From: VBAU01 sp036005185
GTDB lineage: Bacteria; Bacteroidota; Bacteroidia; Chitinophagales; Chitinophagaceae
Direction: 5' to 3'
Assembly (NCBI GenBank): GCA_036005185.1
Contig: DASYQS010000059.1
Coordinates: 62,001 to 126,000, forward strand
Length of the DNA stretch: 64,000 bases
Shown here in pieces: positions 25,050-33,797 of the stretch. The notes beneath the pieces are model-generated. The model searched no databases. It was not told the origin of the DNA and worked only from the letters and a program-made list of their open reading frames with translations. Positions within the stretch are counted from its first letter, which is position 1. The number at the start of each line of letters is the position of its first letter. A program made the translations under genes and the position numbers.

Positions 25050-27533
25050 CTACTCTTCAAAATACACTCTCTTTACTCTTTGCGAAATGCCGGTCATGAT
25101 TTCATAAGGTATCGTATCAGCCCATTCTGCCATTTGCTCAATAGGTAATTCATTTCCAAAAACAATCACCTCATCGCCTTCTTTTACATTTGGAATATCC
25201 GTCACATCTATCATAGTCATATCCATGCATACTGTTCCAATAACAGGGGCCAGTTGGCCATTCACCAGCATTTTTCCAACACCATCTCCTAAAAAACGTG
25301 AATAACCGTCGGCATAGCCAATGCGAATAGTAGCAATTACGGAATCCCTATTCACTATTCCTTTTCGGTTATAGCTTACAGACTCACCCGTTTTCAAATG
25401 TTTGATTTGTGCAATGGTTGATTTTAAAGTGGCTACTGTTTGCAGCTCAAGCGAATTTGTATTAGCAGCATCTACGCCATACATTCCAATCCCTAACCTC
25501 ACCATATCCATTTGTAAAAGCGGATGACGAATAATAGCCGCAGAATTTGCGATGTGTTTTATGAATGAGTAACCGAGTATTTTTTTCAACTCCTCACTTG
25601 CCTCAATAAATTTTTTATGCTGCTGCAAAGTAAATTCATCCTGAGTCGGATCTTCACTAGCTGCCAAATGAGAAAAAACAGATTTTACTCTAAAAGAATT
25701 CGTTTCGTTCAATGCATCGCCAAGATTTTTTATTGCGGTGACATCGAAACCAAGCCTGTTCATCCCGGTTTCAACTTCAATATGAATAGGATAATACTGA
25801 AGACCAGATTGTTTTAAGTATGAATCGAATTGTTGCAATATTTCAAAAGAATAAATATCAGGCTCAAGATTATTTTCAACAATGGCATCAAACGTTGACT
25901 CTTCAGGGTTCATGATCATAACCGGGAGGTTAATTCCCGCCTTTCGCAACTCTACTCCTTCATCTGCATATGCTACACCCAGATAATCCACTTTATGATA
26001 CTGAAGAATACCGGCTATTTCTGCGCCGCCACTTCCATAGGCAAATGCCTTTACCATGGCCATTATCTTGGTTGAGGGATGTAAAAATTTTTGGTGCTCT
26101 TTCAGATTATGAACAAGGGCATTCAGATTTATTTCTAAAACTGTTTGATGAACTTTTTGTTCTAGGGCGTGAGCGATCTTCTCAAACTCGAATACCCTGG
26201 CTCCTTTAATTAAAATGGTTTCTTCTTTAAATTGTGAAGAACGAAATTGATGAAGGAAATCTTCGGTTGAGTTATAGAACTGATAAACCGCTTTATTATC
26301 ACTTTTTAAATAGGTGCCAATGTTTTTTCCAATGCCAATTACTTTATTAATATGATGATTGTGAAGCAATGCCGAAATTTCATCATATAGTTTTTCTTCT
26401 TTTAACCCTGTTTGTAAAAAATCAGAAAGAATTACTGTTCGTTTTGTGCCAGCGCTTTGCTGATCAAGAAAATTTAATGCTATAGTCAATGAGCTCAGAT
26501 CTGCACTATAACTGTCATTAATAATCGAGCAGTGATTAATTGCTTTTTTTAATTCTAACCGCATGCTTACAGCTTGTAATTGCTGCATTTTTTCTTGTAT
26601 GTATGATCGTTCTATTCCAGCTACTAGCATTAGACTGCAACAAGTGACAGCATTTTCAATTGATGCTTCATCAATGAAAGGAATTGAAAAGTTTAAGGTG
26701 TCGAGTTTAAAGCCTGCCTGCCGGCCAGGCAGGCTTAAGGTTATTTCAGAATGTGAGTTTTTTCTTTCAACAGAAACAACTTCCAAATCAGAGCTTTTAT
26801 TTTTACCCCAGAAGAAATTGTTCGTTCCTACTTTTACCATTTGCCTTGTTATCCAGGCGTCATCACCCTTAGCAATAACTTTGCTTGCATGCGTAAATAG
26901 TTTTAGTTTTTCAGTCAGCTTTTCTTCGCGGTTTATAAAGTTCTCGCTGTGTGCTTCACCTATATTTGTAAGAATGCCTATTGTGGGCTGAATGATCTTT
27001 TCCAATTTTTCCATTTCTCCGGGCTCTGAAATGCCCGCTTCAAATATAGCCAGCTCGTGATGCTCATTTATTTGCCATACACTTAACGGAACTCCCAGCT
27101 GTGAATTATAACTTTTAGGACTGCGTACGATATTGAATTTTTCATGAAGCAATTGATACAGCCACTCCTTTACAATTGTTTTACCATTGCTGCCGGTAAT
27201 TCCAATAACAGGTATGCTAAATCGTTTTCGATGAAAAGCAGCCAGCCTTTGTAATGCTTCAAGAGTGTCTCTAACCAAAAGAAAACCTGCCTCGGGAAAA
27301 TCGGATAGGTTTATATTATCGCTTACTACAAAATTTCTTACGCCTTTATTATATAATTCGGAAATAAATTGATGACCATTACGACGGGGACCTTTTAAAG
27401 CAAAAAATAATGAAAGGGAAGGAGAGTAAACTTTTCGACTGTCAATCAATAAATGCTCAATGCTGGGCCCCTCGTAAATTTGTAAAATTCGGCCATCAAT
27501 AACAACGGAAATATTTTTTAAATTATACTCCAT
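25050..27533 (-). CDS. Bifunctional MurF / alanine racemase
   Basis: About 827 aa from the ATG at 27533 (MEYNLKNISVVIDG). An upstream start at 27596 lies inside the previous gene. The N-terminal half is MurF (UDP-MurNAc-tripeptide:D-Ala-D-Ala ligase) with the ATP motif GITGSNGKT. The C-terminal half is a PLP-dependent alanine racemase (MAMVKAFAYGSGG with the Schiff-base Lys, SYNRKG, and the C-terminal barrel GTVCMDMTMIDVT). The fusion is typical of Bacteroidota and links production of D-Ala with its use in peptidoglycan precursors. A palindromic repeat sits in frame near residues 266-275. Confidence 0.95.
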   Translation of the reverse strand: MEYNLKNISVVIDGRILQIYEGPSIEHLLIDSRKVYSPSLSLFFALKGPRRNGHQFISELYNKGVRNFVVSDNINLSDFPEAGFLLVRDTLEALQRLAAFHRKRFSIPVIGITGSNGKTIVKEWLYQLLHEKFNIVRSPKSYNSQLGVPLSVWQINEHHELAIFEAGISEPGEMEKLEKIIQPTIGILTNIGEAHSENFINREEKLTEKLKLFTHASKVIAKGDDAWITRQMVKVGTNNFFWGKNKSSDLEVVSVERKNSHSEITLSLPGRQAGFKLDTLNFSIPFIDEASIENAVTCCSLMLVAGIERSYIQEKMQQLQAVSMRLELKKAINHCSIINDSYSADLSSLTIALNFLDQQSAGTKRTVILSDFLQTGLKEEKLYDEISALLHNHHINKVIGIGKNIGTYLKSDNKAVYQFYNSTEDFLHQFRSSQFKEETILIKGARVFEFEKIAHALEQKVHQTVLEINLNALVHNLKEHQKFLHPSTKIMAMVKAFAYGSGGAEIAGILQYHKVDYLGVAYADEGVELRKAGINLPVMIMNPEESTFDAIVENNLEPDIYSFEILQQFDSYLKQSGLQYYPIHIEVETGMNRLGFDVTAIKNLGDALNETNSFRVKSVFSHLAASEDPTQDEFTLQQHKKFIEASEELKKILGYSFIKHIANSAAIIRHPLLQMDMVRLGIGMYGVDAANTNSLELQTVATLKSTIAQIKHLKTGESVSYNRKGIVNRDSVIATIRIGYADGYSRFLGDGVGKMLVNGQLAPVIGTVCMDMTMIDVTDIPNVKEGDEVIVFGNELPIEQMAEWADTIPYEIMTGISQRVKRVYFEE
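26710..26736. repeat. In-frame palindrome inside murF-alr (GCCTGCC family)
   Basis: AAGCCTGCCTG (26710-26720) and its complement CAGGCAGGCTT (26726-26736) make an 11-bp perfect stem with a 5-nt loop. It is 27 nt long, a multiple of three, and read as SLPGRQAGF on the minus strand, so it keeps the frame open. It lies in a segment where MurF proteins are variable. Confidence 0.75.
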
Positions 27534-28458
27534 TCTTATTCTCCTTTTCCGTGTTTTGTATAGAATATAAAATCGACCCAAAGAGGCAAACCACAATTAC
27601 CATCAATGATACCCATACAGGAACGTAAATATGCACGGCCTCGGCCAGCATTTTAAGGCCAATGAATATGAGTATAATAGCAATTCCCTGCTGCAGGTAT
27701 TCAAACTGGTTAACTGCTCCCTGCAAGAGAAAAAATAATGATCGCAACCCAAGCACGGCAAAAATATTACTGGTATAGATCACCAGCCGATCCTGCGAAA
27801 TAGCAAACACAGCGGGAATACTATCCAATGCAAAAACGATATCGGTTGTTGCCAGTAAAACAATGACAACAAAAACAGTTGTAAAAAATCGCTTGTCATT
27901 TTTTATTACTGTAAATTTTCCACTCACATCTTCAGCATAGATCGGTAAAATTTTTTTCATCCAGCGATATACAATGTTTTTCTGCGGATCATATTGCGAT
28001 TCTTTTTTAACTGCAAAAATCTTTACTCCTGTGATCAGAAGTATGACCCCGAATATATAGAGTATCCACTCAAACTTAGCTACCAGCGCAACCCCAACTG
28101 TGATAAAAAGAATACGGAAAACAATCGCAAGCAGAATACCAATAAGCAATACCCTGGCATAATGTTTTTGCTGTACATTAAAAAAAGTAAAGATGAGAAT
28201 AAAAACAAAGATGTTATCAATGCTCAGGCTCCATTCCATTAAATAAGCGCTGATATACTCCAGTGCGATTGTATGTCCTCGCTCAAGCCAGGTGAAACCA
28301 AAATAACCAAAGGCCAGGGCAACCCAGAAAACAGTTTGCCATAGTGCCTTGCGAATAGTAATTGCGGAGCCTTTTTTGCTGAGCAAGCCTAGATCAAAAC
28401 TGATTGCCAATAATAAAATAGCGCCGAAAACAAGATAGCTGAGCTGCGTAGTATTCAT
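27523..28458 (-). CDS. TerC-family integral membrane protein
   Basis: 311 aa with about nine hydrophobic helices. TerC motifs visible are WSLSIDNIFVFILIF and FALDSIPAVFAI with conserved Asp residues in the membrane. Family members are associated with metal-ion homeostasis, for example Mn export or metalation of secreted enzymes, and historically with tellurite resistance. It overlaps the start of murF-alr by 11 nt, so the two are probably translated together. Confidence 0.9.
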   Translation of the reverse strand: MNTTQLSYLVFGAILLLAISFDLGLLSKKGSAITIRKALWQTVFWVALAFGYFGFTWLERGHTIALEYISAYLMEWSLSIDNIFVFILIFTFFNVQQKHYARVLLIGILLAIVFRILFITVGVALVAKFEWILYIFGVILLITGVKIFAVKKESQYDPQKNIVYRWMKKILPIYAEDVSGKFTVIKNDKRFFTTVFVVIVLLATTDIVFALDSIPAVFAISQDRLVIYTSNIFAVLGLRSLFFLLQGAVNQFEYLQQGIAIILIFIGLKMLAEAVHIYVPVWVSLMVIVVCLFGSILYSIQNTEKENKNGV

Positions 28459-28476
28459 CCATTCATATTAAGTGAG

Positions 28477-28484
28477 CAAAGATA
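28477..28484 (-). promoter_or_regulatory. -7 box (TATCTTTG) of the TerC gene
   Basis: The minus-strand reading TATCTTTG fits TAnnTTTG, 18 nt before the start codon. No -33 TTTG is obvious, because the upstream sequence is occupied by a period-7 array. Confidence 0.4.
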
Positions 28485-28490
28485 ATCGGA

Positions 28491-28518
28491 GTTTATGGTT
28501 TGGGGTTTCTGGTTTAAG
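28491..28518. repeat. Single period-7 array (word GTTTNNG)
   Basis: Four units, GTTTATG, GTTTGGG, GTTTCTG, GTTTAAG, in the spacer between gldG and the TerC gene. The first four bases of each unit are constant, which makes the 7-nt phase obvious. No facing arm is clear. Confidence 0.65.
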
Positions 28519-28561
28519 TTTGAAACTCGGTGATCAAGCCTTCGTCTTATTAACGAAAAAC

Positions 28562-30274
28562 TTAACTGGTGGCATATTTTTTCTTGCGCAATTGCTGGTA
28601 AATAAAACCAAATAAAATAATAAGCAGAACGGGTAAGGCGATATTTATAAATTGCCAGGTTGTTTTTTGTTCTTTTACTTTTTTTGAATCAAGAAGCCGA
28701 AGGATAATGTTTTTATTGCGCATTTCAATAATACCTGGCTTATCGGTTAAATATTCAATACTATTCATTAAAAATTCCCTGTTTGCAAATTGGTAACTGT
28801 ATTGAGGGTTATCGATTGTTGAAATATTTAATCCCATAGGCAGGGGACCATATTTTTGTGAAAAATCATTTAACACCATATCCCCGTCCGCAACCACAAT
28901 AATTTTATTTTCCGTTTCACAAGCATCCCGGAAAGGAATCCCATAGCTTTCCAAGCTGTCTCTTTCCGCCTTGCCTATTCGATTTTTATAAAATGAAGTA
29001 AAATGGCCCTCTAGCAATGCAGCAACCGGGATGTTACTTTGTTTAAATAATTCATTTTGAGGTGCATTTTTGTTTTCATTCAGACTAATTATAGCAGGAG
29101 TACTAATGATTCTTGAATTCGGCGAAGAGCGCAATAGGAATGTTTTTTTAACGCCAGGAGCTTTAACGGTATCTATAGAATTTACAAAACGACCTTCCAC
29201 TAGCCCAAGATTTCTGTTAACAGAATGATTGTTGTCAGAACTGAACAATGGATAGTAGTTCCAGTGTAAATAATCTTCCTGCGGATTCGATGCGTTACCA
29301 CCAACAATAAATTTCATATAATCGCATTGCAGATCCATAACCAAATCCGTGTTGATACGCACACCATATTTAAATAATAGATCTTCAAGATTCAAACCTC
29401 TGTCATAAGCAATAACTTGAGATTTGAATCGGAGGCTATCCTGTTCGGCAAATAATTCATCTATGAATAGTAGAACTCTTCCTCCGCGCATAACAAACTG
29501 ATCTATTTTTAATTTTTCCTGATCATTAAAAGGCCTGGAAGGCTTTACAATGATGAGAGTGCTGAAAGTGTCGGAAATAAACTTTTGTGTTTCAAGATTA
29601 ATTGTAAATAACTGGTAATTCTTACTGAGTGTTTGCCAAAGATCATAAGTTTCCGGACCGGTTGGCTCACCATTTCCAATAGAATAGGCCATCAAAGGTT
29701 TTGAGGGATCTATTAAGTCATCTAATGTTTTAATAAACTGATACTCCATCAAGGCCTCTGCATCATTTATTTCTTGTTGTGTAATCACTCTTTTGCCTCC
29801 GGAATATAAATTGACAAGAGCTTGTTTGTCCTTGTAATGAATTAATGCTACCGGAAAAACCATTTGCTGTTTCTGGCCTTCCTTAATTTGTACGGTAAGA
29901 TTTATTGAGTAGGCCCCTAACCCAGTTAATGTATCAGCATATCGTTTCCCGCTCTCATTTGGTATTTCTTCTTCAGGTGAGATAAAATTGTATTGGATCT
30001 TTGAACTATTACGATCTTTCAGTAATTGCAAAAATTCTTCTGTACTTTTTGAAAGTTTTTTAAATCCTGCAGGAAAATCGCCTTTAAGGAAAACATCGAT
30101 ATAAACAACATCGCTTAAATTTTTTATTATTTGGCCGCTAGCCTTGCTCAGCGTATATCTTTTTTCCTTAGTTAAATCAAGACGGGAATGAAAAACGGCA
30201 GCTAGGAAATTAATGCCAACTAGGATAAGTAATAAAAAAATCAGCCAAAATTTTGATGCTATGATTTTTCTCAT
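28562..30274 (-). CDS. gldG: Gliding-motility ABC transporter auxiliary protein GldG
   Basis: 570 aa. An N-terminal signal/anchor helix (about residues 8-28) is followed by a large extracytoplasmic domain (LTKEKRYTLSKAS; ABC_transp_aux type) and a C-terminal membrane helix (about residues 545-562) with a basic tail. GldG works with GldF and the ATPase GldA in an ABC complex needed for gliding in Flavobacterium; the transported substrate is not known. It is placed 7 nt after gldF. gldA is not in the window. Confidence 0.93.
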   Translation of the reverse strand: MRKIIASKFWLIFLLLILVGINFLAAVFHSRLDLTKEKRYTLSKASGQIIKNLSDVVYIDVFLKGDFPAGFKKLSKSTEEFLQLLKDRNSSKIQYNFISPEEEIPNESGKRYADTLTGLGAYSINLTVQIKEGQKQQMVFPVALIHYKDKQALVNLYSGGKRVITQQEINDAEALMEYQFIKTLDDLIDPSKPLMAYSIGNGEPTGPETYDLWQTLSKNYQLFTINLETQKFISDTFSTLIIVKPSRPFNDQEKLKIDQFVMRGGRVLLFIDELFAEQDSLRFKSQVIAYDRGLNLEDLLFKYGVRINTDLVMDLQCDYMKFIVGGNASNPQEDYLHWNYYPLFSSDNNHSVNRNLGLVEGRFVNSIDTVKAPGVKKTFLLRSSPNSRIISTPAIISLNENKNAPQNELFKQSNIPVAALLEGHFTSFYKNRIGKAERDSLESYGIPFRDACETENKIIVVADGDMVLNDFSQKYGPLPMGLNISTIDNPQYSYQFANREFLMNSIEYLTDKPGIIEMRNKNIILRLLDSKKVKEQKTTWQFINIALPVLLIILFGFIYQQLRKKKYATS

Positions 30275-30281
30275 TTCCGGC

Positions 30282-31001
30282 TTAACGCTTTAATAAGTTA
30301 CGGTTGGTTATTAAAAGAAATAAAATAACGACGCTGAAAAAATAAATAACATCTCGGGAATCAATTACGCCACGGCTTATACTGCGATAATGAAAATCAA
30401 TGCCTGCCATCTCTATGTAATAGTCTGCGCCACCGCTTAAGCCGGGTAGTCTGCTAATAGCACTAAATCCATAATAGACCAAAGCACAGCCAACCAAGCT
30501 TACAATAAATGCTACTACGGAATTATTTGTAAAACTGCTGGCACAAATTCCTATAGAAGTAAATACTGCGGTTAAAAAAATAAGCCCAATGTATGAACCA
30601 ATGGTAGCACCTGTATCAATGCCTTCATTCGATGATAGTTTTTGAATGGAAAAAATATAAATGATGGTAGGCAATATAGCTATTAACACAACGATCAAAC
30701 TGCCAAAATATTTCCCTGCTATAATTTGCGTCCGGCTGAGTGGCCTTGTTTGCAATATTTCATAAGTGCCTGCCTTAAACTCGTCGGCAAAACTGCGCAT
30801 AGTTATAGCAGGAATCAACAATAATAATATCCACGGCGAAAGCTCAAAGAAACGTTCCAGCATGGCGTAGCCAAAATCAAAAATATTGTTTTCAAAAACA
30901 AATAATACCAAACCATTCACCAATAAAAAAACGATGATAGCAATATAACCTGTAAGACTGCTGAAGAATTGCCTGAGCTCTTTTTTGCAGATTGACCACA
31001 T
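30282..31001 (-). CDS. gldF: Gliding-motility ABC transporter permease GldF
   Basis: 239 aa with six hydrophobic helices. The N-terminus MWSICKKELRQFFSSLTGYIAI and the segment FADEFKAGTYEILQTRPLSRTQIIAGKY are typical of GldF/ABC-2 permeases. It is the membrane channel part of the GldAFG system. First gene of a two-gene operon with gldG. A palindromic GCCTGCC repeat lies just upstream. Confidence 0.93.
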   Translation of the reverse strand: MWSICKKELRQFFSSLTGYIAIIVFLLVNGLVLFVFENNIFDFGYAMLERFFELSPWILLLLIPAITMRSFADEFKAGTYEILQTRPLSRTQIIAGKYFGSLIVVLIAILPTIIYIFSIQKLSSNEGIDTGATIGSYIGLIFLTAVFTSIGICASSFTNNSVVAFIVSLVGCALVYYGFSAISRLPGLSGGADYYIEMAGIDFHYRSISRGVIDSRDVIYFFSVVILFLLITNRNLLKR

Positions 31002-31014
31002 GCTGATTGAAGAT

Positions 31015-31034
31015 TGCCTGCCTACCGGCAGGCA
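31015..31034. repeat. Palindrome of the GCCTGCC family upstream of gldF
   Basis: TGCCTGCC-TACC-GGCAGGCA is a perfect 8-bp stem 14 nt before the gldF start. It shares its core with the elements at 22533-22581 and 26710. A direct repeat TAAGAACAT at 31054-31062 and 31065-31073 (11-bp spacing) lies further upstream. Confidence 0.7.
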
Positions 31035-31161
31035 GGTGCAAAATAAGTTAAACTAAGAACATATTAAGAACATTTGAATTCTTTTAACCGGAACACTCAC
31101 CTAATTTTTAAAAAATATTATGGAAAAGAAACAGCATAGCATCTTAACTGAAATTTTTTTT

Positions 31162-31533
31162 ATGAGAAAGTTAGTTTTTCATTTATCTACGTATGCTATT
31201 GTCTCCATGGTTTCAGTAAACATTTATTCACAAAAAGATGTGCCTCCGCCCCCGCCCCCTCCACCACCGCCGAAAGTGGAAGTGTCGAAATTTGAGCCCC
31301 CTGTTATTACAGTGAAGGGTAAGGAGGCAGATGCATTTTATAAAAGAAATCCTTCTGTTGCAGATATATCGCGACAAGGAAATATAATCACACTTAAACT
31401 CAAAAATGGAGAAAAGGAAAAATATGATATGAAGAAAGCGGATGAAAAAAAGAGTTTTACAGGCAAATACGGCGCTTCGCCAATTCCGCCGCCTCCACCG
31501 CCACCTCCTCCTAAAATAAAAGAAAAAAGTTGA
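31162..31533 (+). CDS. Small secreted protein flanked by polyproline tracts
   Basis: 123 aa from the ATG at 31162, which starts a plausible signal peptide (MRKLVFHLSTYAIVSMVSVN, YSQ); an earlier ATG at 31120 has no support. The mature part starts QKDV and then ten prolines. A 70-residue Lys-rich region follows (FEPPVITVKGKEADAFYKRN), then nine more prolines and KIKEKS. No recognised family. The two proline tracts probably demand EF-P for translation and may form extended PPII spacers in the envelope. Confidence 0.6.
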   Translation: MRKLVFHLSTYAIVSMVSVNIYSQKDVPPPPPPPPPPKVEVSKFEPPVITVKGKEADAFYKRNPSVADISRQGNIITLKLKNGEKEKYDMKKADEKKSFTGKYGASPIPPPPPPPPPKIKEKS

Positions 31534-31549
31534 TGATTGTTTTGATGAA

Positions 31550-31582
31550 AGTCCTTCAAATCAAAACCTGAAGGACTCTTTT
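31550..31582 (+). terminator. Terminator hairpin between the polyproline gene and iscA
   Basis: AGTCCTTCA (31550-31558) and TGAAGGACT (31569-31577) form a perfect 9-bp stem with a 10-nt loop, followed by CTTTTATA. It is placed 16 nt after the stop and 11 nt before the convergent stop of the next gene, so it may serve both. Confidence 0.75.
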
Positions 31583-31592
31583 ATAGGAGTTA

Positions 31593-31946
31593 TTAAACAG
31601 CAAAACTTTCACCGCAACCACAGGTGCGACTTGCGTTGGGATTAATGAAATGAAACCCTTTGCCATTAAGACCATCGGAAAAATCCAGAGTGGTATTTAC
31701 CAGGTATAAAAAGCTTTTGAGATCAGTAACGATTTTCATTCCATTGTTTTCAAAGACCTGGTCAGTGGATTTTTGTTCATTATCAAAGTCAAGTTTATAA
31801 CTTAATCCTGAACAGCCACCACCTACCACGCCCACGCGAAGAAAATAGGAAGGATCATTTCCAATGCCGGCCTCTCCCATCAGCTGAATAACTTTTTCTT
31901 TCGCTTTATCACTTATATAAATGCCATTTTCTATTGCTACACTCAT
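31593..31946 (-). CDS. IscA/HesB-family iron-sulfur assembly protein
   Basis: 117 aa. The three conserved Cys are present: GGGCSGLSYKLDF and TCGCGESF at the C-terminus. A-type carriers receive Fe-S clusters from the scaffold and pass them to apoproteins. The gene lies 5 nt after the cysteine desulfurase gene on the same strand, an expected partner. IscU is not seen. Confidence 0.92.
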   Translation of the reverse strand: MSVAIENGIYISDKAKEKVIQLMGEAGIGNDPSYFLRVGVVGGGCSGLSYKLDFDNEQKSTDQVFENNGMKIVTDLKSFLYLVNTTLDFSDGLNGKGFHFINPNASRTCGCGESFAV

Positions 31947-31951
31947 ATTTT

Positions 31952-33127
31952 TTATTTTAGATCTGAAATATTTGTCATTTCTCTCAATTTAGCAACTGCA
32001 TTTTTTACTTGCTCGATTGTATAATCAATTTCTTCTTCGGTTGTATATCGTCCCAAGCTAAAACGCAGCGAACTGCTAGCCAGGTCATCAGCTAAGCCCA
32101 ACGCCTTCAATACATATGAAGGTTCTAATGAAGCTGACATACAAGCCGATCCCGATGACACGGCTATGTTTTTATTAAGACCCATCATTAAACTTTCGCT
32201 ATTTGCATATTTAAAAGAAATATTTGTAACATTTGGCAAGCGATGTACCGTATCTCCATTCAAATGTGTTTCTTCAATACTTAATAATGCTTTTTCAAGT
32301 CGATCTTTGAGCTTGTTAATTCTATCTTTGTCTTGATGCATTTCATTCATACAAAGTTCACAGGCTTTTCCAAAGCCAACTATACCTGGTACATTTAATG
32401 TGCCGCTTCTTATTCCTCTTTCGTGTCCGCCGCCATCCATTTGAGGCGTTAGTTTTACTCTTGGATTTTTTCTTCGTACATATAAAGCACCTGTGCCTTT
32501 TGGTCCATACATTTTGTGTGAACTAAAAGACATCAGGCCAATACCATCTTTATTTACATCTACAGGAATTTTTCCTATAGCTTGCGTTGCATCAGTAAAA
32601 ACCAATACCCCTCTTTTTTTTGAGATTATACTAATATCCTTTATGGGCATAATAGTTCCAATCTCATTATTGGCAAACATAATGGCAACTAAAATGGTAG
32701 TTGATTTAAAGGCAGCTTCTAGCTCATTCAGATCAATCAACCCATTCTCTTTCACTTTTAAATAAGTTACTTCAGCGCCCTGTTTTTCTAAATGACTGCA
32801 AGGGTCAAGCACAGCTCGATGTTCAATATTGCATGAAATAATGTGATTGCCTTTGCTTTTATATGTTTCGAACACTCCCTTTATTGCAAGGTTGTCGGCT
32901 TCGGTTGCCCCGGAAGTAAATATGATCTCTTTTGGTTCGGCGCCAATTAATTTTGCTACTTGTTCGCGGGCATAATTTACAGCCTCTTCAGCTTGCCACC
33001 CAAAAACATGGTTGCGGCTGGCAGCATTACCAAAATTCTCGGTAAAATAAGGTATCATTGCCTCTACAACTCTTGGATCGCAAGGAGTTGTAGCATTATA
33101 GTCCAAATAAACCGGAAGTTTTAACAT
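31952..33127 (-). CDS. iscS: Cysteine desulfurase (NifS/IscS type)
   Basis: 391 aa from the ATG at 33127 (MLKLPVYLDYNATTPCDPRV); an upstream start at 33145 adds six residues. The PLP Lys is in FSSHKMYGPKG and the catalytic Cys in SSGSACMSAS. The enzyme releases sulfur from L-cysteine as a persulfide for Fe-S cluster and thio-cofactor synthesis. It forms a short operon with the IscA-like gene. The symbol is used in the broad sense (group I desulfurase). Confidence 0.92.
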   Translation of the reverse strand: MLKLPVYLDYNATTPCDPRVVEAMIPYFTENFGNAASRNHVFGWQAEEAVNYAREQVAKLIGAEPKEIIFTSGATEADNLAIKGVFETYKSKGNHIISCNIEHRAVLDPCSHLEKQGAEVTYLKVKENGLIDLNELEAAFKSTTILVAIMFANNEIGTIMPIKDISIISKKRGVLVFTDATQAIGKIPVDVNKDGIGLMSFSSHKMYGPKGTGALYVRRKNPRVKLTPQMDGGGHERGIRSGTLNVPGIVGFGKACELCMNEMHQDKDRINKLKDRLEKALLSIEETHLNGDTVHRLPNVTNISFKYANSESLMMGLNKNIAVSSGSACMSASLEPSYVLKALGLADDLASSSLRFSLGRYTTEEEIDYTIEQVKNAVAKLREMTNISDLK

Positions 33128-33155
33128 GCTCGAACAAATTATCATCTCAATAACA

Positions 33156-33163
33156 CAAAATTA
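33156..33163 (-). promoter_or_regulatory. -7 box (TAATTTTG) of the iscS gene
   Basis: The minus-strand TAATTTTG fits TAnnTTTG, 28 nt before the iscS start. A good -33 is not evident. Confidence 0.4.
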
Positions 33164-33221
33164 GTTCAAAGGTTGTAGAAAGAGCTAATTCGCTTTCATA
33201 CCCTAATTTTACGATCACTAT

Positions 33222-33344
33222 ATGAGTAAAGGAAGTTCTTCATATGACATTTTATTGGTCCCAGATATAGCGGCCATTTATTGCAAACTCTTGTTTGTTA
33301 AAACCCCTGCGATAATTTCATTCTGTATTTTAAATTTTAAATGA
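33222..33344 (+). CDS. Doubtful 40-codon ORF overlapping the start of the epimerase gene
   Basis: It runs from the ATG at 33222 to a TGA that overlaps the ATG of the methylmalonyl-CoA epimerase gene (ATGATG), a layout that would allow translational coupling. The product (MSKGSSSYDILLVPDIAAIY then CKLLFVKTPAI) has no recognised family. It may be a leader peptide or chance. Confidence 0.2.
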   Translation: MSKGSSSYDILLVPDIAAIYCKLLFVKTPAIISFCILNFK

Positions 33345-33748
33345 TGCACAAGGTTGAGCATATAGGAATTGCTGTCAGATCATTGGCTGCATCTATACCG
33401 CTATTTGAAAAACTATTGAACTGCCAATGCTATAAAACGGAACAAGTGGAAGATGAGAATGTCAATACAGCTTTCTTTCAAAAAGGGGAAACAAAAATTG
33501 AACTGCTTGAAAGTTTAGAGCCGAATGGAGTCATTGACCGGTTTATAGAGAAAAAAGGAGAAGGTATTCACCATATTGCTTTTGAAGTGATGGATATACA
33601 TTCGGAAATAGCACGCTTAAAGCAAGAAGGATTTATTTTATTAAATGACACCCCGAAAAAAGGAGCAGATAATAAGCTAGTTTGCTTTTTGCATCCTAAA
33701 AGCAGCAACGGCGTGCTAGTAGAACTTTGTCAAGAAATAAAAAAATAA
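33341..33748 (+). CDS. mce: Methylmalonyl-CoA epimerase (VOC superfamily)
   Basis: 135 aa. VEHIGIAVRSL, FFQKGETKIELLE, GEGIHHIAFEV and the C-terminal GVLVELCQE supply the VOC metal ligands (His, Glu, His, Glu). The enzyme interconverts the 2R and 2S forms of methylmalonyl-CoA, linking propionyl-CoA metabolism to succinyl-CoA. methylmalonyl-CoA mutase is not in the window. Confidence 0.9.
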   Translation: MMHKVEHIGIAVRSLAASIPLFEKLLNCQCYKTEQVEDENVNTAFFQKGETKIELLESLEPNGVIDRFIEKKGEGIHHIAFEVMDIHSEIARLKQEGFILLNDTPKKGADNKLVCFLHPKSSNGVLVELCQEIKK

Positions 33749-33749
33749 A

Positions 33750-33780
33750 AACCCAGTATAGATATACCAGGTTTTTTCCT
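33750..33780. terminator. Bidirectional hairpin after mce
   Basis: An A-rich 5' side and CCAGTATA / TATACCAGG arms with two internal mismatches, then TTTTTT, lie between the convergent stops of mce (33748) and the T9SS cargo gene (33798). Confidence 0.55.
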
Positions 33781-33797
33781 CATCGTCCAAAATATTT

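Noticed and set aside
33222..33344. 40-codon ORF before the epimerase gene as a real gene
   Set aside because: No recognisable family and a biased chance of a short open frame in A/T-rich DNA; kept only as a doubtful feature.
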